Shown here piece after piece: positions 25,870-37,800 of a stretch of 48,368 bases of DNA (position 1 is its first letter; every line of letters begins with the position of its first letter). The translations under genes and the position numbers were made by a program. The DNA comes from Legionellaceae bacterium (GTDB lineage Bacteria; Pseudomonadota; Gammaproteobacteria; Legionellales; Legionellaceae), in assembly GCA_947474165.1 (NCBI GenBank), contig CANJHO010000007.1, positions 1 to 48,368 on the forward strand, in the 5' to 3' direction. A model generated the notes under the pieces. That model was given only the letters and a program-made list of their open reading frames with translations, was not told where the DNA came from and searched no databases.

Positions 25870-26065
25870 GACAAGTACCCGCCTTTTCAGTCATCATTGT
25901 TTTAACTCTAGCTATCGCTTTGCGCACCACTGCTACTAGGTGGGTTTTATCAAGCGAGCCATTTGCCTTTTTCATACGTAAAGTAAACTGATCCTTTCGA
26001 AGTGATAACAACTCGGTTTGCAGTTCTTCATTGGTCATTTTATTTAATTCGTCTGTCTTTTTCAT
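25859..26065 (-). CDS. rpmC: 50S ribosomal protein L29
   Basis: 68 aa (E. coli 63). It is a helical hairpin with [27 protein letters not shown] and [15 protein letters not shown], and lies at the tunnel exit beside L23. The ATG at 26065 overlaps the rplP TGA by one base; the GTG one codon earlier is less likely. It is slightly longer at the C-terminus (GTCHVE) than E. coli L29. Confidence 0.96.
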   Translation of the reverse strand: MKKTDELNKMTNEELQTELLSLRKDQFTLRMKKANGSLDKTHLVAVVRKAIARVKTMMTEKAGTCHVE

Positions 26066-26478
26066 CACATCACCTTGCGTTCTTCAAATGCCACTTTGAA
26101 TGGAAGCTTAGCTTTAGCCAGATCAAATGCCTCTATTGCTAACTCTCTAGTTACACCTTCCATTTCAAAAAGGACTTTGCCGGGCTGAATTTGAGCGACC
26201 CAGTACTCTACATTCCCTTTACCTTTACCCTGTCTGACTTCCAGGGGTTTCTGTGTTATTGGCTTGTCAGGAAAAACACGTATCCAAATTTTCCCACCCC
26301 GCTTAACATGGCGAGTCATTGCTCGACGTGCTGCTTCAATTTGCCTGGCAGTCAACCGTCCGCGCTCTAGTGCTTTAAGACCGAACTCTCCAAAGCTTAT
26401 TTTACTGCCTCGTTGAGCAAGGCCGCGGTTCCGGCCTTTCATTTGTTTACGGTACTTTGTTCGTTTAGGTTGTAACAT
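26065..26478 (-). CDS. rplP: 50S ribosomal protein L16
   Basis: 137 aa (E. coli 136). It starts [24 protein letters not shown] and has the central [40 protein letters not shown]16 contacts A-site tRNA and is needed for peptidyl transfer. It follows rpsC by 15 bases. Confidence 0.98.
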   Translation of the reverse strand: MLQPKRTKYRKQMKGRNRGLAQRGSKISFGEFGLKALERGRLTARQIEAARRAMTRHVKRGGKIWIRVFPDKPITQKPLEVRQGKGKGNVEYWVAQIQPGKVLFEMEGVTRELAIEAFDLAKAKLPFKVAFEERKVM

Positions 26479-26493
26479 AATTGTAAATCCTCA

Positions 26494-27150
26494 CTACTTG
26501 GTACTATCACCAGCACGTGTCTTCTGAGGCACATTTTCGCCTTTGAAGATCCATACTTTGACGCCAATAATTCCATAGGTTGTTTTAGATTCTGCCGTAC
26601 CATAATCAATATCAGCACGAAACGTATGTAGTGGTACACGGCCTTCGCGATACCATTCACTTCGGGCAATTTCGGCACCACCTAAACGACCACTTACGCA
26701 AATCTTAATTCCCTTTGCACCAGATTTCAGCGCAGAGGTAACAGCGCGTTTCATTGCACGACGAAACATAACACGTTGCTCAAGCTGTTGAGCAATGCTT
26801 TCAGCAACAAGGGTTGAGTCTAGTTCCGGCTTACGAACCTCTTCAATATTCAAGTGAACAGGAACACCTAGTTTGCTAGATATTTCACTACGCAAGGCTT
26901 CAATTCCACCACCTTTCTTACCAATTAACACACCTGGACGTGCTGTATGGATTGTAACAACAGCATTATTCGCAGGTCGTGCAATTTGAATGCGGCTTAC
27001 AGCAGCAGACATCAGCTTCTTTTTTAAGTGTTTACGCAAGTTAATATCTTGGTTAAGCAATTGTGCGTAATTTTTATTGGCATACCATGTAGAATTCCAA
27101 TCTTTTACGATACCAAGGCGTATGCCAATTGGATTTACTTTCTGTCCCAT
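26494..27150 (-). CDS. rpsC: 30S ribosomal protein S3
   Basis: 218 aa (E. coli 233), with a shorter C-terminal tail. It starts [25 protein letters not shown]. The KH domain is intact ([27 protein letters not shown] with GKKG), followed by the [24 protein letters not shown] block. S3 lines the mRNA entry tunnel. Only two bases separate it from rplV. Confidence 0.98.
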   Translation of the reverse strand: MGQKVNPIGIRLGIVKDWNSTWYANKNYAQLLNQDINLRKHLKKKLMSAAVSRIQIARPANNAVVTIHTARPGVLIGKKGGGIEALRSEISSKLGVPVHLNIEEVRKPELDSTLVAESIAQQLEQRVMFRRAMKRAVTSALKSGAKGIKICVSGRLGGAEIARSEWYREGRVPLHTFRADIDYGTAESKTTYGIIGVKVWIFKGENVPQKTRAGDSTK

Positions 27151-27152
27151 TG

Positions 27153-27488
27153 CTATTCCCCGTCAGACACTTTTATGGTGATATGGCTGGTTCGTTTACA
27201 AATTCGATTTGCACGACCTTTTGCCCGTGGACTAATGCGCTTTAATGTCGTCGCCTCATCTACACATACCATACCTATTGTAAGTTCATCGATATCCGCA
27301 CCATTATTGTTCTCTGCATTTGCTATTGCAGATTCTAATAATTTGAGAATCAATTGAGCACCTTTTTTCGGCGTGAACTTTAGGACATCAACTGCTCCTG
27401 AAACGCTCATCTTCCGAATCATATCTGCAACCAACCTGCCTTTCTGTGCCGACAAGGGTGCATTTTTTAATTTTGCTGTAACTTCCAT
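27153..27488 (-). CDS. rplV: 50S ribosomal protein L22
   Basis: 111 aa (E. coli 110). The core is [24 protein letters not shown], and the tunnel beta-hairpin [19 protein letters not shown] is intact, without the small deletions or insertions known to give macrolide resistance. It is nine bases after rpsS. Confidence 0.98.
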   Translation of the reverse strand: MEVTAKLKNAPLSAQKGRLVADMIRKMSVSGAVDVLKFTPKKGAQLILKLLESAIANAENNNGADIDELTIGMVCVDEATTLKRISPRAKGRANRICKRTSHITIKVSDGE

Positions 27489-27497
27489 CGCTGCCTC

Positions 27498-27776
27498 TTA
27501 CTTGCCTTTTGCCTTTCTATCACCAGAATGGCCTTTGAATGTACGAGTCATAGCAAACTCACCTAGTTTATGACCAACCATGTTATCTGTAATAAATACA
27601 GGAACATGATCTCTGCCGTTATGAACAGCAATTGTCAAATCAATCATCTCAGGGACGATTGTAGAGCGCCTAGACCAAGTTTTAATTGGCTTTTTAGATT
27701 TCGACGCAATAGCCGCTTCAACTTTGTTGAACAAATGATGGTCAATAAAAGGACCTTTTCTTATAGAACGAGCCAC
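27498..27776 (-). CDS. rpsS: 30S ribosomal protein S19
   Basis: 92 aa, as in E. coli. It starts [20 protein letters not shown] and ends [25 protein letters not shown]19 pairs with S13 on the 30S head. It is 20 bases after rplB. Confidence 0.98.
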   Translation of the reverse strand: MARSIRKGPFIDHHLFNKVEAAIASKSKKPIKTWSRRSTIVPEMIDLTIAVHNGRDHVPVFITDNMVGHKLGEFAMTRTFKGHSGDRKAKGK

Positions 27777-27796
27777 CTTGATATCCTCTCAACTAA

Positions 27797-28624
27797 TTAT
27801 TTCTTCTTACGTCGTCTAACAATAAAACGATCAGTACGCTTGTTACTTCTTGTCTTATAACCCTTGGTTGGAACACCCCATGGTGTAACAGGATGTCGTC
27901 CACCGGACGTTCTACCCTCGCCACCACCATGCGGATGGTCGACTGGATTCATGGCCACACCACGTACAGTAGGACGGATGCCACGCCATCTTTTAGCGCC
28001 TGCTTTACCAAGCGCTCTCAAGCTATGTTCACTGTTGCTGACTTCGCCAATAACAGCGCGACAGGCTAACAGTACTTTTCTCATTTCACCGGAGCGAAGC
28101 TTCAAAGTAGCATAGGTACCTTCCTTTGCAACTATCTGACCACTACAGCCAGCGCTTCGCAACATTTGAGCACCTTTTCCAGGCTTTAATTCGACACAAT
28201 GGATAGTCGTACCAACCGGGATATTCTTTAAAGGCAAACAATTTCCATTGCTAATTGGTGAATCATCACCGCTTACAATGACATGACCTTGTAATAAATT
28301 AGAAGGAGCGATAATGTACCTTCGTTCTCCGTCTTTGTAAAGAATTAATGCAATTAAAGCTGAACGATTTGGATCATATTCAATTCGCTCGACTCGTGCC
28401 TCTATACCATCTTTACATCGTATAAAGTCAATTAGGCGATATTGGCTTCTAGTACCACCACCAATATGGCGTACTGTAATTCGGCCTTGATTGTTTCGTC
28501 CGCCGGTTTTGTTTAACTTTTCAACAAGGGCTGCATGTGGCTTTCCCTTATGAAGATGATGATGTACAACTCTAAGTTCGCCCCGTTTACCAGGTGAAGT
28601 AGGTTTTGATTTTAATAATGCCAT
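27797..28624 (-). CDS. rplB: 50S ribosomal protein L2
   Basis: 275 aa (E. coli 273). The peptidyl-transferase-near loop [27 protein letters not shown] is complete, including the conserved histidines. L2 is needed for subunit association. It sits between rplW (11 bases) and rpsS. Confidence 0.98.
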   Translation of the reverse strand: MALLKSKPTSPGKRGELRVVHHHLHKGKPHAALVEKLNKTGGRNNQGRITVRHIGGGTRSQYRLIDFIRCKDGIEARVERIEYDPNRSALIALILYKDGERRYIIAPSNLLQGHVIVSGDDSPISNGNCLPLKNIPVGTTIHCVELKPGKGAQMLRSAGCSGQIVAKEGTYATLKLRSGEMRKVLLACRAVIGEVSNSEHSLRALGKAGAKRWRGIRPTVRGVAMNPVDHPHGGGEGRTSGGRHPVTPWGVPTKGYKTRSNKRTDRFIVRRRKKK

Positions 28625-28635
28625 CTTAATCTGCC

Positions 28636-28932
28636 TTATTCTGTCACAGTGAAGTCAATGTCATATTCAGGATGCAAAGAAACAAAGGCCTTTTTCCAAT
28701 CACTGCGCTTGCCACTTGTTTGTTTAAAACGCTTTCGCTTACCCTTAACGTTAATGACAGATACATTTTTAACCTTCACGCTGAACATATGCTCAACAGC
28801 CTGCTTGATTTCACTTTTAGTTGCTGTTTTAAGAACTTTAAAAGTAAATTGCTTAAACTTTTCAGCCATGATTGTTGTTTTTTCAGAGGTATGTGGTTCT
28901 CTTAGAACCATCATGAGTCTTTCAGCATTCAT
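28636..28932 (-). CDS. rplW: 50S ribosomal protein L23
   Basis: 98 aa (E. coli 100). It starts [33 protein letters not shown] and ends in a charged segment. L23 docks trigger factor and SRP at the tunnel exit. The start overlaps the rplD stop by four bases (ATGA). Confidence 0.97.
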   Translation of the reverse strand: MNAERLMMVLREPHTSEKTTIMAEKFKQFTFKVLKTATKSEIKQAVEHMFSVKVKNVSVINVKGKRKRFKQTSGKRSDWKKAFVSLHPEYDIDFTVTE

Positions 28933-29534
28933 TGTAACTGCTCCTCTAGTTTCTTGATGGCTTCTTCAGTTATCAAGACTTGTTCATACCGCAGCAAACT
29001 CACTGGATCAAGTGCGCTGACATCACAGACATCAAAATCATAAACATTTCGCGATGCCAAATATTCGAACTCACCCACTTCACTCATAACAATTAACGCA
29101 CTTCTAATATCCAGTTCCTTCATTTTAGCGATGAAATCCTTGGTTTTAAGTGACGGACATTGAAAATCACTAACAACAATTAAATTGCCAGTTCGGTGAA
29201 GCTCGGAGATTATACTACGCATTGCGCGTTTGTACATTTTTTTATTAAGTTTTTGTGAATAATCACGTTTTTTAGAAGCAAAGGTTACCCCGCCTGATCG
29301 CCAGATAGGGCTTCTAATGGTTCCAGCACGAGCACGTCCAGTGCCTTTTTGGTTCCATGGTTTTCTACCACCACCACGTACCTCTGCTCGTGTTTTCTGA
29401 GCGCTATTACCACTTCGTGCATTATTCATAAAGGTTACAATTGCCTGATGAACTAATCCTTCATTGTAATTGTAATCAAAAATTTCTTTATTCACTTTGA
29501 CTTGTGAATTGGTATCTTTTGTCATCAATTCCAT
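28929..29534 (-). CDS. rplD: 50S ribosomal protein L4
   Basis: 201 aa, as in E. coli. The tunnel loop is [36 protein letters not shown]. In E. coli L4 represses the S10 operon. The ATG at 29534 overlaps the rplC stop by one base and has AAAGGGG six bases upstream; an ATG three codons later is less likely. The Lys-Gly loop linked to macrolide resistance looks wild type. Confidence 0.97.
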   Translation of the reverse strand: MELMTKDTNSQVKVNKEIFDYNYNEGLVHQAIVTFMNNARSGNSAQKTRAEVRGGGRKPWNQKGTGRARAGTIRSPIWRSGGVTFASKKRDYSQKLNKKMYKRAMRSIISELHRTGNLIVVSDFQCPSLKTKDFIAKMKELDIRSALIVMSEVGEFEYLASRNVYDFDVCDVSALDPVSLLRYEQVLITEEAIKKLEEQLQ

Positions 29535-30190
29535 TATTTGCCCCTTTGTTGCATTTTAACAGCGGGCTTGATTTCAACTCTAACACCTGGAGCACCTGGT
29601 ATGGCTCCCTTTATTAGGAGTAAATTACGCTCTTTATCAACACGCACCAATTCAAGTGATTGCGTAGTACAGCGTCTATTACCCATATGACCCGCCATCT
29701 TCTTACCTTTGAATACGCGACCTGGTGACTGATTCTGTCCGATAGACCCAGGTACTCGATGAGATCGTGAGTTACCATGAGTTGCATCTTGCGTTCGAAA
29801 GTTATGACGTTTTACGGTCCCTGCAAATCCCTTACCTTTAGAAAAAGCAGAAACATCGACATACTGTCCTTCATTGAATACATCTGCAACAGTGAGAACC
29901 TGACCAGGGGTATAGTCATCGATTGAAGCAACGCGAAACTCACATAACATATCACCCGCTTCAATTTGAGCCTTGGCAAAATGACCCGCCATTGGCTTCT
30001 TAACATGGCTGGCCTTTTTAGTACCACCTGTTAGCTGAACGGCATCATAACCATCGCTTTCAACAGTTTTTTTCTGTGATACTCGATTTGGAAGAACCTC
30101 TACTAGTGAGACAGGTATTGCTGCCCCATCTGGAGTAAAAATTCGCGTCATACCGATTTTACGGCCTATCAAACCGATCGTCGTCATCAT
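29534..30190 (-). CDS. rplC: 50S ribosomal protein L3
   Basis: 218 aa (E. coli 209). It starts [18 protein letters not shown] and has the central [26 protein letters not shown] with the glutamine methylated by PrmB in E. coli. L3 reaches the peptidyl-transferase centre. The gap from rpsJ is 50 bases and contains a GGGATT/AATCCC hairpin (30225-30241) at the rpsJ stop. The second Met (30187) may be the real start. Confidence 0.97.
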   Translation of the reverse strand: MMTTIGLIGRKIGMTRIFTPDGAAIPVSLVEVLPNRVSQKKTVESDGYDAVQLTGGTKKASHVKKPMAGHFAKAQIEAGDMLCEFRVASIDDYTPGQVLTVADVFNEGQYVDVSAFSKGKGFAGTVKRHNFRTQDATHGNSRSHRVPGSIGQNQSPGRVFKGKKMAGHMGNRRCTTQSLELVRVDKERNLLLIKGAIPGAPGVRVEIKPAVKMQQRGK

Positions 30191-30240
30191 TCTAACACCT
30201 CTTTATAATATCCTACGCCTATATGGGATTCTAATAATCC

Positions 30241-30561
30241 CTAATCATCATCAAGGCTAATTTGAACATCTACGCCAGCTGCTAAATCCAGCTTCATTAA
30301 TGCATCAACTGTTTTCTCAGTTGGATTTACAATAACGACTAAACGTTTATGTGTACGTAACTCATATTGGTCACGTGCATCTTTGTTAACGTGAGGTGAA
30401 GTTAATACTGTAAACTTCTCCTTTCTTATAGGCAGTGGGATTGGTCCACGAATTTGGGCACCAGTACGCTTGGCTGTCTCCACGATTTCGCGTGTAGATG
30501 AATCAATCATACGATGATCAAATGATTTAAGCCGTATTTTAATATTTTGATTAGCACTCAT
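30241..30561 (-). CDS. rpsJ: 30S ribosomal protein S10 (NusE)
   Basis: 106 aa (E. coli 103). The core is [31 protein letters not shown]-like, with [31 protein letters not shown]. It also acts as NusE, linking NusG and ribosomes. It is only five bases after tuf, so the S10 operon here is fused to the str operon without an S10-type leader. Confidence 0.98.
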   Translation of the reverse strand: MSANQNIKIRLKSFDHRMIDSSTREIVETAKRTGAQIRGPIPLPIRKEKFTVLTSPHVNKDARDQYELRTHKRLVVIVNPTEKTVDALMKLDLAAGVDVQISLDDD

Positions 30562-30566
30562 ATTTA

Positions 30567-31757
30567 TTACTCGATGATTTTAGCAACAACACCGGCACCG
30601 ACAGTTCGGCCACCTTCCCGTATAGCAAAGCGTAAACCTTCATCCATCGCGATCGGTGCATGCAAGTTAATAACCATTTGTACGTTATCTCCCGGCATAA
30701 CCATTTCAACGCCTTCTGGTAGGTCACATGTTCCAGTCACATCCGTTGTTCTAAAGTAGAATTGTGGGCGATAACCATTAAAAAATGGGGTATGTCGGCC
30801 ACCTTCATCCTTGGACAGGACATAAACTTCAGCCTCAAACTTAGTGTGTGGTTTAATAGAACCAGGTTTAGCTAGCACTTGACCACGTTCTACGTCCTCA
30901 CGCTTCGTACCTCTTAAAAGAACACCCACGTTATCGCCAGCGCGACCTTCGTCAAGCAATTTGCGGAACATTTCAACACCAGTACAAATTGTTTTAACAG
31001 TGTCTTTAATTCCCACTATCTCAACTTCTTCACCCACTTTTACAATACCGCTTTCTACACGACCAGTAACAACAGTGCCTCGGCCTGATATAGAAAATAC
31101 GTCCTCAATAGGCAATAAAAAGCTTTTATCTATGTTACGAACAGGCTCAGGAATATAGGAGTCCATCGTTTCAACTAATTTTTCAACTGAAGCCACTCCG
31201 ATTTCTGTTGTGTCACCTTCAAGTGCTTTCAGAGCAGAACCAATAACAATAGGTATATCGTCGCCAGGAAAATCGTATTTGCTTAACAAATCACGGACTT
31301 CCATCTCAACCAATTCCAATAGCTCGCTATCGTCAACCATATCTGCTTTATTTAAAAAAACAACAATATAAGGAACGCCAACCTGACGAGACAATAATAT
31401 ATGCTCTCTTGTTTGTGGCATAGGACCATCAGCAGCAGATACAACGAGAATAGCACCATCCATTTGAGCCGCACCTGTAATCATGTTCTTAACATAATCG
31501 GCGTGACCTGGGCAATCAACATGAGCATAATGTCGATTTGCTGACTCATACTCTACGTGAGCGGTTGAAATAGTAATGCCTCGCTCACGCTCTTCTGGAG
31601 CCGCGTCAATTTGATCATAGGCTTTAGCAGTGCCACCATATTTTTTTGCCATGATTGTCGTAATTGCGGCCGTTAATGTGGTTTTTCCATGGTCAACGTG
31701 ACCAATTGTACCTACGTTAACGTGGGGCTTCTTACGCTCAAATTTTTCCTTTGCCAT
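30567..31757 (-). CDS. tuf: Elongation factor Tu, copy 1 (str operon)
   Basis: 396-aa GTPase (E. coli 394) that brings aminoacyl-tRNA to the ribosome. GHVDHGKT (G1), DCPGHADY (G3), NKADM (G4) and GSALKAL (G5) are intact, as are the tRNA-binding domains 2 and 3. It differs from the second copy (46916-48106) at only two residues, T184 and V350 here against S and I there. The DNA differs at many synonymous sites. It is the last gene of rpsL-rpsG-fusA-tuf and runs into rpsJ. Confidence 0.98.
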   Translation of the reverse strand: MAKEKFERKKPHVNVGTIGHVDHGKTTLTAAITTIMAKKYGGTAKAYDQIDAAPEERERGITISTAHVEYESANRHYAHVDCPGHADYVKNMITGAAQMDGAILVVSAADGPMPQTREHILLSRQVGVPYIVVFLNKADMVDDSELLELVEMEVRDLLSKYDFPGDDIPIVIGSALKALEGDTTEIGVASVEKLVETMDSYIPEPVRNIDKSFLLPIEDVFSISGRGTVVTGRVESGIVKVGEEVEIVGIKDTVKTICTGVEMFRKLLDEGRAGDNVGVLLRGTKREDVERGQVLAKPGSIKPHTKFEAEVYVLSKDEGGRHTPFFNGYRPQFYFRTTDVTGTCDLPEGVEMVMPGDNVQMVINLHAPIAMDEGLRFAIREGGRTVGAGVVAKIIE

Positions 31758-31776
31758 TTCGTTACCTCATTAACTT

Positions 31777-33864
31777 TTATTGTTTCTTAATAATTGCTTC
31801 AGCAATATTTGCTGGCGCTTCTGCGTATTTTGCAAATTCCATGGTATAGGTTGCTCTTCCCTGGGTTGCTGACCGGAGATCAGTCGAGTAACCAAACATT
31901 TCTGCTAGTGGCACCTCGGCTCGAATAACCCGTCCTGCTGGTGATTCATCCATCCCTTGTAGCAAACCGCGGCGCCTACTTAAATCACCCATAACATCAC
32001 CCATGTATTCTTCTGGGGTCACTACCTCAACACCCATAACAGGCTCGAGTAAAACAGGTGTGGCTTTCTGCGCACCTTGTTTAAAGCATTGCGATCCGGC
32101 TATTTTAAATGCCATTTCGCTCGAATCGACTTCATGAAATGAACCGTCAAACAGAGTAACCTTCACATCAACAACTGGGTAACCTGCGACCACACCATTT
32201 TGCAGTTGCTCCTGAATTCCTTTGTCTACTGCTGGTATATATTCCTTTGGTATCACACCACCTACAATCGCATTAACAAACTCATAACCAGTGCCACGAC
32301 TTTGTGGTTCGAGTTTAAGCCAGACATGTCCATACTGTCCGCGTCCACCTGATTGGCGGACAAACTTCCCTTCCTGCTCGACAGTAGACTTCAACGTTTC
32401 CCGATAAGCCACCTGTGGCTTGCCTACATTTGCCTCGACTAAAAACTCGCGACGCATACGGTCGACGATAATTTCGAGGTGAAGCTCACCCATTCCTTCA
32501 ATAATTGTTTGACCTGATTCTTCATCGGTATGCACACGGAAGGAAGGATCCTCTTGTGCCAATTTACTAAGTGCCATCGACATTTTTTCTTGATCTGCTT
32601 TGGTTCTCGGCTCGACAGCTACTGCAATGACCGGGTCAGGGAAATCCATACGCTCTAGAATAATTGTATTATCCAGAGAGCACAGCGTGTCTCCCGTAGT
32701 TACTGTCTTGAGCCCAACTGCTGCCGCGATGTCTCCAGCATGAACCCCTTTGATCTCTTCTCTTGAATTTGCATGCATCTGAAGAAGTCGACCAATCCGC
32801 TCTTTCTTACCTTTGACTGAATTATAAATAGTATCCCCACACTTCAGCACGCCTGAGTATGTACGGAAGTAGGTTAATGTCCCTACAAATGGATCCGTAG
32901 CAATTTTAAAAGCTAACGCTGAAAAGGGCTCATCATACGATGTGTGTCTAAAAGACTCCTCACCATCTTCATCCAATCCCTTAATCGGTGGAATATCAAG
33001 TGGCGATGGCAAATAGTCTATCACCGCATCAAGCACCGCTTGCACACCTTTGTTCTTAAATGCCGAGCCACAGAAAACAGGAACAATTTCATTATTGATA
33101 GTGCGTTTTCGTAGTGCGGCCCTAATTTCGTCTTCAGAGAACTCGTGTCCCTCAAGATATTTTTCAGTTAATTCCTCAGAAAAATCAGCTGCGGCTTCAA
33201 TTATATGCGCACGCAGTTCCTTACACTGAGAAAGCATCTGAGGTGGAATATCCTTATATTCAAAAGTCATGCCTTTACTGTCTTCATCCCAATATATTGC
33301 CTTCATTTTAATAAGATCAACAACGCCTTGGTATGTTTCTTCGGAACCAATAGGCAATTGTAGAATGACTGGTGTAGAACGGAGTCTATCTTCAATTTGG
33401 GTAACAACCCTCAAAAAATTAGCACCCATTCGATCCATTTTATTTACAAAAACGATTCGAGGAACGCCATATTTATGTGCCTGACGCCAAACTGTTTCAG
33501 ATTGTGGCTCTACACCTGAAACGGAGTCAAACACCACAACAGCACCATCTAATACACGCAATGAACGCTCGACTTCAATCATAAAATCAACGTGACCAGG
33601 TGTGTCAATGATATTAATACGGTGGCTGTCGTATTGTTTATCCATACCGGACCAATAGCATGTTGTAGCAGCAGAGGTAATGGTTATACCACGCTCCTGC
33701 TCCTGAACCATCCAGTCCATTGTCGCAGCGCCATCATGTACTTCACCAATTTTATGAGACGTGCCGGTATAAAACAAAACACGCTCTGTTGTTGTTGTTT
33801 TTCCGGCATCGACGTGGGCTACAATGCCGATATTTCGGTATAGCTCTAGTGGAGTAGTTGACAC
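31777..33864 (-). CDS. fusA: Elongation factor G
   Basis: 695-aa translocase GTPase (E. coli 704). The G1 motif [27 protein letters not shown] and NKMDR are intact, followed by domains II-V (for example the domain IV loop [12 protein letters not shown]). It also drives ribosome recycling with RRF. It lies 14 bases after rpsG and 19 before tuf. No fusidic-acid-resistance change was looked for beyond motif integrity. Confidence 0.98.
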   Translation of the reverse strand: MSTTPLELYRNIGIVAHVDAGKTTTTERVLFYTGTSHKIGEVHDGAATMDWMVQEQERGITITSAATTCYWSGMDKQYDSHRINIIDTPGHVDFMIEVERSLRVLDGAVVVFDSVSGVEPQSETVWRQAHKYGVPRIVFVNKMDRMGANFLRVVTQIEDRLRSTPVILQLPIGSEETYQGVVDLIKMKAIYWDEDSKGMTFEYKDIPPQMLSQCKELRAHIIEAAADFSEELTEKYLEGHEFSEDEIRAALRKRTINNEIVPVFCGSAFKNKGVQAVLDAVIDYLPSPLDIPPIKGLDEDGEESFRHTSYDEPFSALAFKIATDPFVGTLTYFRTYSGVLKCGDTIYNSVKGKKERIGRLLQMHANSREEIKGVHAGDIAAAVGLKTVTTGDTLCSLDNTIILERMDFPDPVIAVAVEPRTKADQEKMSMALSKLAQEDPSFRVHTDEESGQTIIEGMGELHLEIIVDRMRREFLVEANVGKPQVAYRETLKSTVEQEGKFVRQSGGRGQYGHVWLKLEPQSRGTGYEFVNAIVGGVIPKEYIPAVDKGIQEQLQNGVVAGYPVVDVKVTLFDGSFHEVDSSEMAFKIAGSQCFKQGAQKATPVLLEPVMGVEVVTPEEYMGDVMGDLSRRRGLLQGMDESPAGRVIRAEVPLAEMFGYSTDLRSATQGRATYTMEFAKYAEAPANIAEAIIKKQ

Positions 33865-33878
33865 TGCTTATCCTCTTT

Positions 33879-34403
33879 TTAATTCCATCTAAAATGAGCG
33901 AAGGCTTGGTTTGCCTTTGCCATTTTATGTGTTTCTTCTCTTTTTTTCACAGCAGAACCTTTACTTTCAAATGCATCAACCAGCTCACCAGCGAGACGTA
34001 GCATCATCCCCTTCTCACCACGCGAACGTGATGCCTGGACAATCCAACGCATGCCAAGGGCTACACTACGGTCTGTTCTCACCTCAACAGGAACCTGGTA
34101 TGTAGCACCACCGACACGGCGTGACCGAACTTCAACTGAAGGGCGAACATTATCTAAGGCTTGCTCAAAATAACGAAGAACACCCGTCGATGAGGAACCG
34201 CTACCTGAATCAGTATCTTCATCAGATTTTTTAATTTTCTTGATGCGCTCATCCAGCACAGACAATGCACCGTAAATAATTTTCTCGGCAGTAGATTTTT
34301 TTCCGCTGACCATTAGTACATTGATAAATTTTGCCAACAATTCACTGTGATGCTTAGGATCGGGCAATATTTCTCTTTTCGGTACTTCTCTTCTTCTTGG
34401 CAT
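33879..34403 (-). CDS. rpsG: 30S ribosomal protein S7 with an acidic/serine-rich insert
   Basis: 174 aa, longer than the usual 156. The extra residues form a [20 protein letters not shown] segment (about 55-74) between the second helix and the [28 protein letters not shown] core. The insert probably loops out on the 30S head. From memory a similar insert occurs in Legionella S7. S7 nucleates head assembly and in E. coli represses the str operon at the rpsL-rpsG gap, here only 20 bases. Confidence 0.97.
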   Translation of the reverse strand: MPRRREVPKREILPDPKHHSELLAKFINVLMVSGKKSTAEKIIYGALSVLDERIKKIKKSDEDTDSGSGSSSTGVLRYFEQALDNVRPSVEVRSRRVGGATYQVPVEVRTDRSVALGMRWIVQASRSRGEKGMMLRLAGELVDAFESKGSAVKKREETHKMAKANQAFAHFRWN

Positions 34404-34423
34404 GTCAAATTCCTACATTCAGG

Positions 34424-34804
34424 TTATTTCTTATCTTTTGGTTTTTTTGTTCCATATTTGGAACGGCCTTGTTTACGATCACTAACACCTGATGTGTCTA
34501 AGCTACCCCGAACTGTATGGTAGCGAACACCAGGCAAATCTTTAACACGGCCACCGCGAATTAGCACAACAGAATGCTCTTGCAAATTATGGCCTTCACC
34601 GCCTATGTACGATGACACCTCAAAACCATTCGTCAATCGAACACGTGCAACCTTACGCATAGCTGAATTAGGCTTTTTGGGTGTTGTTGTATATACCCGT
34701 GTACATACACCGCGACGTTGTGGGCATGATTCCAATGCTGGCACATTACTTTTCCGCTTGGCGTCCACACGAGGCTTTCTTACTAACTGATTAATAGTAG
34801 CCAT
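34424..34804 (-). CDS. rpsL: 30S ribosomal protein S12
   Basis: 126 aa (E. coli 124). It starts [12 protein letters not shown]. The decoding loops are intact: [19 protein letters not shown] with the streptomycin-critical lysine, and [14 protein letters not shown] with the second lysine and the aspartate that RimO modifies. Streptomycin sensitivity at S12 is therefore expected. It is the first gene of the str operon, 83 bases after rpoC. Confidence 0.98.
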   Translation of the reverse strand: MATINQLVRKPRVDAKRKSNVPALESCPQRRGVCTRVYTTTPKKPNSAMRKVARVRLTNGFEVSSYIGGEGHNLQEHSVVLIRGGRVKDLPGVRYHTVRGSLDTSGVSDRKQGRSKYGTKKPKDKK

Positions 34805-34856
34805 TTATCATTAACTCCGAACTTTAGCTTTTTAAAAAATTTCGCATGCATAAGGA

Positions 34857-34881
34857 GGCCGGATTCTATATAGGTCCGGCC
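34857..34881 (-). other. Intercistronic hairpin between rpoC and rpsL
   Basis: GGCCGGA (34857-34863) pairs with TCCGGCC (34875-34881) around an AT-rich loop, seven bases after the rpoC stop. No T run follows on the minus strand. It may be a partial terminator or processing site between the rpoBC and str transcripts. Confidence 0.5.
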
Positions 34882-34887
34882 CGTTTG

Positions 34888-37800
34888 TCAACCCAGTTGA
34901 TCACGATTATCCGCATTAAGTGCTTCACTTAATGCATGTTCAACATCACTGGCTGTAACTACATGCGGTGATTGTTCCCCACTAGCCGCTTTAGCTCGGC
35001 GTGCTTTGCGGTTTTGGTGATAGGCATAACCCGTTCCAGCAGGGATAAGCCGACCTACCATGACGTTTTCCTTAAGACCACGCAATTCGTCTGTCTTGCC
35101 GCTTACAGCGGCTTCAGTAAGAACGCGTGTGGTCTCCTGGAATGATGCTGCTGAAATAAATGACTCCGTAGCCAGCGACGCTTTTGTAATGCCCAATAAA
35201 ATGGGCGTTCCTTGAGCACCAAGTTTACCCTCTGCGACCAATTTATCATTTTCTTGTAACAACACGGTGTCTTCCACTTGTTCACCCACCAGGAATTTTG
35301 AATCCCCAGTAAAGGTTATGATGCGCTTACGAAGCATCTGTCTCACTATGGTCTCAATATGTTTGTCGTTAATTTTTACACCTTGTAAACGATAAACATC
35401 TTGTACTTCATTGACAATATAGTTTGCTAAAGCACCAACACCGAGCAGGCGCAGTATATCATGTGGATTCGGAGGGCCCTCAGCAACGGTTTCTCCCCGC
35501 TGTACATGCTCTCCCTCAAATACTGATATATGGCGCCACTTAGGAATCAACTCTTCATGGGCTTTATTTTCAGATTCTGAAATAATTAATCGTCGTTTAC
35601 CTTTGGTTTCCTTCCCGAAATTAATCACTCCTGAAACTTCGGCCATCACAGCTGAGTCCTTTGGCTTTCTAGCCTCGAACAAGTCAGCTACCCGTGGTAG
35701 ACCCCCTGTGATATCGCGTGTCTTGGTTCGCTCTTGTGGTATTCTTGCAATAACATCACCAACACCTACATTGTTTCCATCTTCAAAGTTAATGATGGCA
35801 TCTACAGGCAAGTAATATTGCGCTGGAACATTAGTCCCTGATAAAAATATTTCATCACCATTATCCGATACCAGCTTAACCATCGGACGCATATCACGAC
35901 CTATCGCACTGCGCTGTTTTGCATCAATGACTACAATGTTACTCAACCCAGTCAAGTCATCTGTCTGCCGGTTCATTGTTAGGCCTTCAACCAAGTCAAC
36001 AAACTTAAGTTTACCACTAACCTCAGAAATAACTGGATGAGTATGAGGGTCCCATGTGGCTATTATTTGACCTGCCTCAACAGAGGAGTGATCATGCACT
36101 GACAATACTGCACCATAGGGTAACTTGTAACGTTCACGTTCACGTCCAAATTCATCTGCAATGGTCACCTCACCTGAACGAGACACCGCCACCAGATTAC
36201 TGTTCTTGTGCGTAACTGTTTTAATGTTATGGAGCCGGATTACACCCTTATTTTTGATTTGAATGTTGTTTGCTGCTGTCGCACGGGATGCAGCTCCACC
36301 AATATGGAAAGTACGCATGGTAAGCTGTGTACCTGGCTCACCAATGGATTGAGCCGCTATAATACCAACTGCCTCACCCGTATTAACTAAATGTCCACGC
36401 GCCAGGTCACGACCATAGCATTTTGCACAGAGACCAAATCGAGTTAAACAAGCGATGGGCGAACGAACAAGAACCTGATCAACGCCTAGTTTTTCTAAGT
36501 GATCAACCCATGCTTCATCAAGTAACGTTCCTGCTTTAACAACAGGTTCTTCCTGGTTGGGAATATACACATCAGTTGCAACGACCCTTCCAAGTACTCT
36601 TTCATGTAAGGGTTCAACAATATCTCCCCCTTCAATTAATGGTTGCATTAAAATGCCATTCTCAGTGCCACAATCGAGTTCAGTAATGACTACATCCTGT
36701 GCCACATCAACCAGTCGGCGTGTTAAATAACCAGAGTTTGCTGTTTTCAATGCTGTATCTGCAAGACCCTTACGTGCTCCGTGAGTTGAAATAAAGTATT
36801 GGAATACGTTTAGTCCCTCTCTGAAATTTGCAGTAATTGGCGTCTCAATGATTGAACCATCCGGGGCCGCCATCAACCCTCGCATCCCAGCCAACTGTCT
36901 TATTTGAGCCGCTGATCCCCGTGCACCTGAGTCTGCCATCATGAATATTGGATTAAATGAATCCTGCCTAGTAACCTTGCCCTCTCGGGTAATGACTTCT
37001 TCTGTTGCAATTTTAGCCATCATCGACTTGGCCACTAATTCATTAGTGCGAGACCAGATGTCGATTACTTTATTATATCGTTCTCCATTCGTGACTAAAC
37101 CTGAACGGAATTGGGCTTCGATTTCTCGAACTTCATTATCGGCTATTTCAATGATTGCAGCTTTATCATCTGGAATCTCCATGTCCTCAATACCAATAGA
37201 AGCTCCTGCACGTGTTGCATACTTAAAGCCGGTATACATCAACTGGTCCGCAAAAATTACTGTTTCTTTAAGCCCAAACGTTCTATAACAATTGTCTAGT
37301 ACTTTGGATATGGCTTTCTTTGTCATTGGTTTATTAATATTAGCAAAAGGCATTCCCTTAGGCAGAATCTCAGACAGTATCGCACGGCCAACTGTTGTCT
37401 CTACTAGCGCCTTTCCTAACTCAGGTTTTGATGTATCAATAAGCATACGAACACGAACCTTGGCATGAATATCAACATAATTCTCATCATAAAAATTTTG
37501 TGCTTCTTGTGCGCTAGCAAAGACTTTCCCTTCCCCGGGGGCATTTATTCGTTCTCGGGTGAGGTAGTAAAGACCTAAGACCACATCCTGACTAGGCACA
37601 ATGATTGGCTCACCGCTTGCCGGTGATAAAATATTATTCGTCGACATCATCAATGATCGGGCTTCGAGTTGGGCCTCAATCGTTAATGGGACATGAACAG
37701 CCATCTGATCACCGTCAAAGTCGGCGTTATAGGCTGTACATACAAGCGGGTGAAGTTGAATCGCTTTTCCCTCGATGAGTACCGGCTCAAATGCTTGAAT

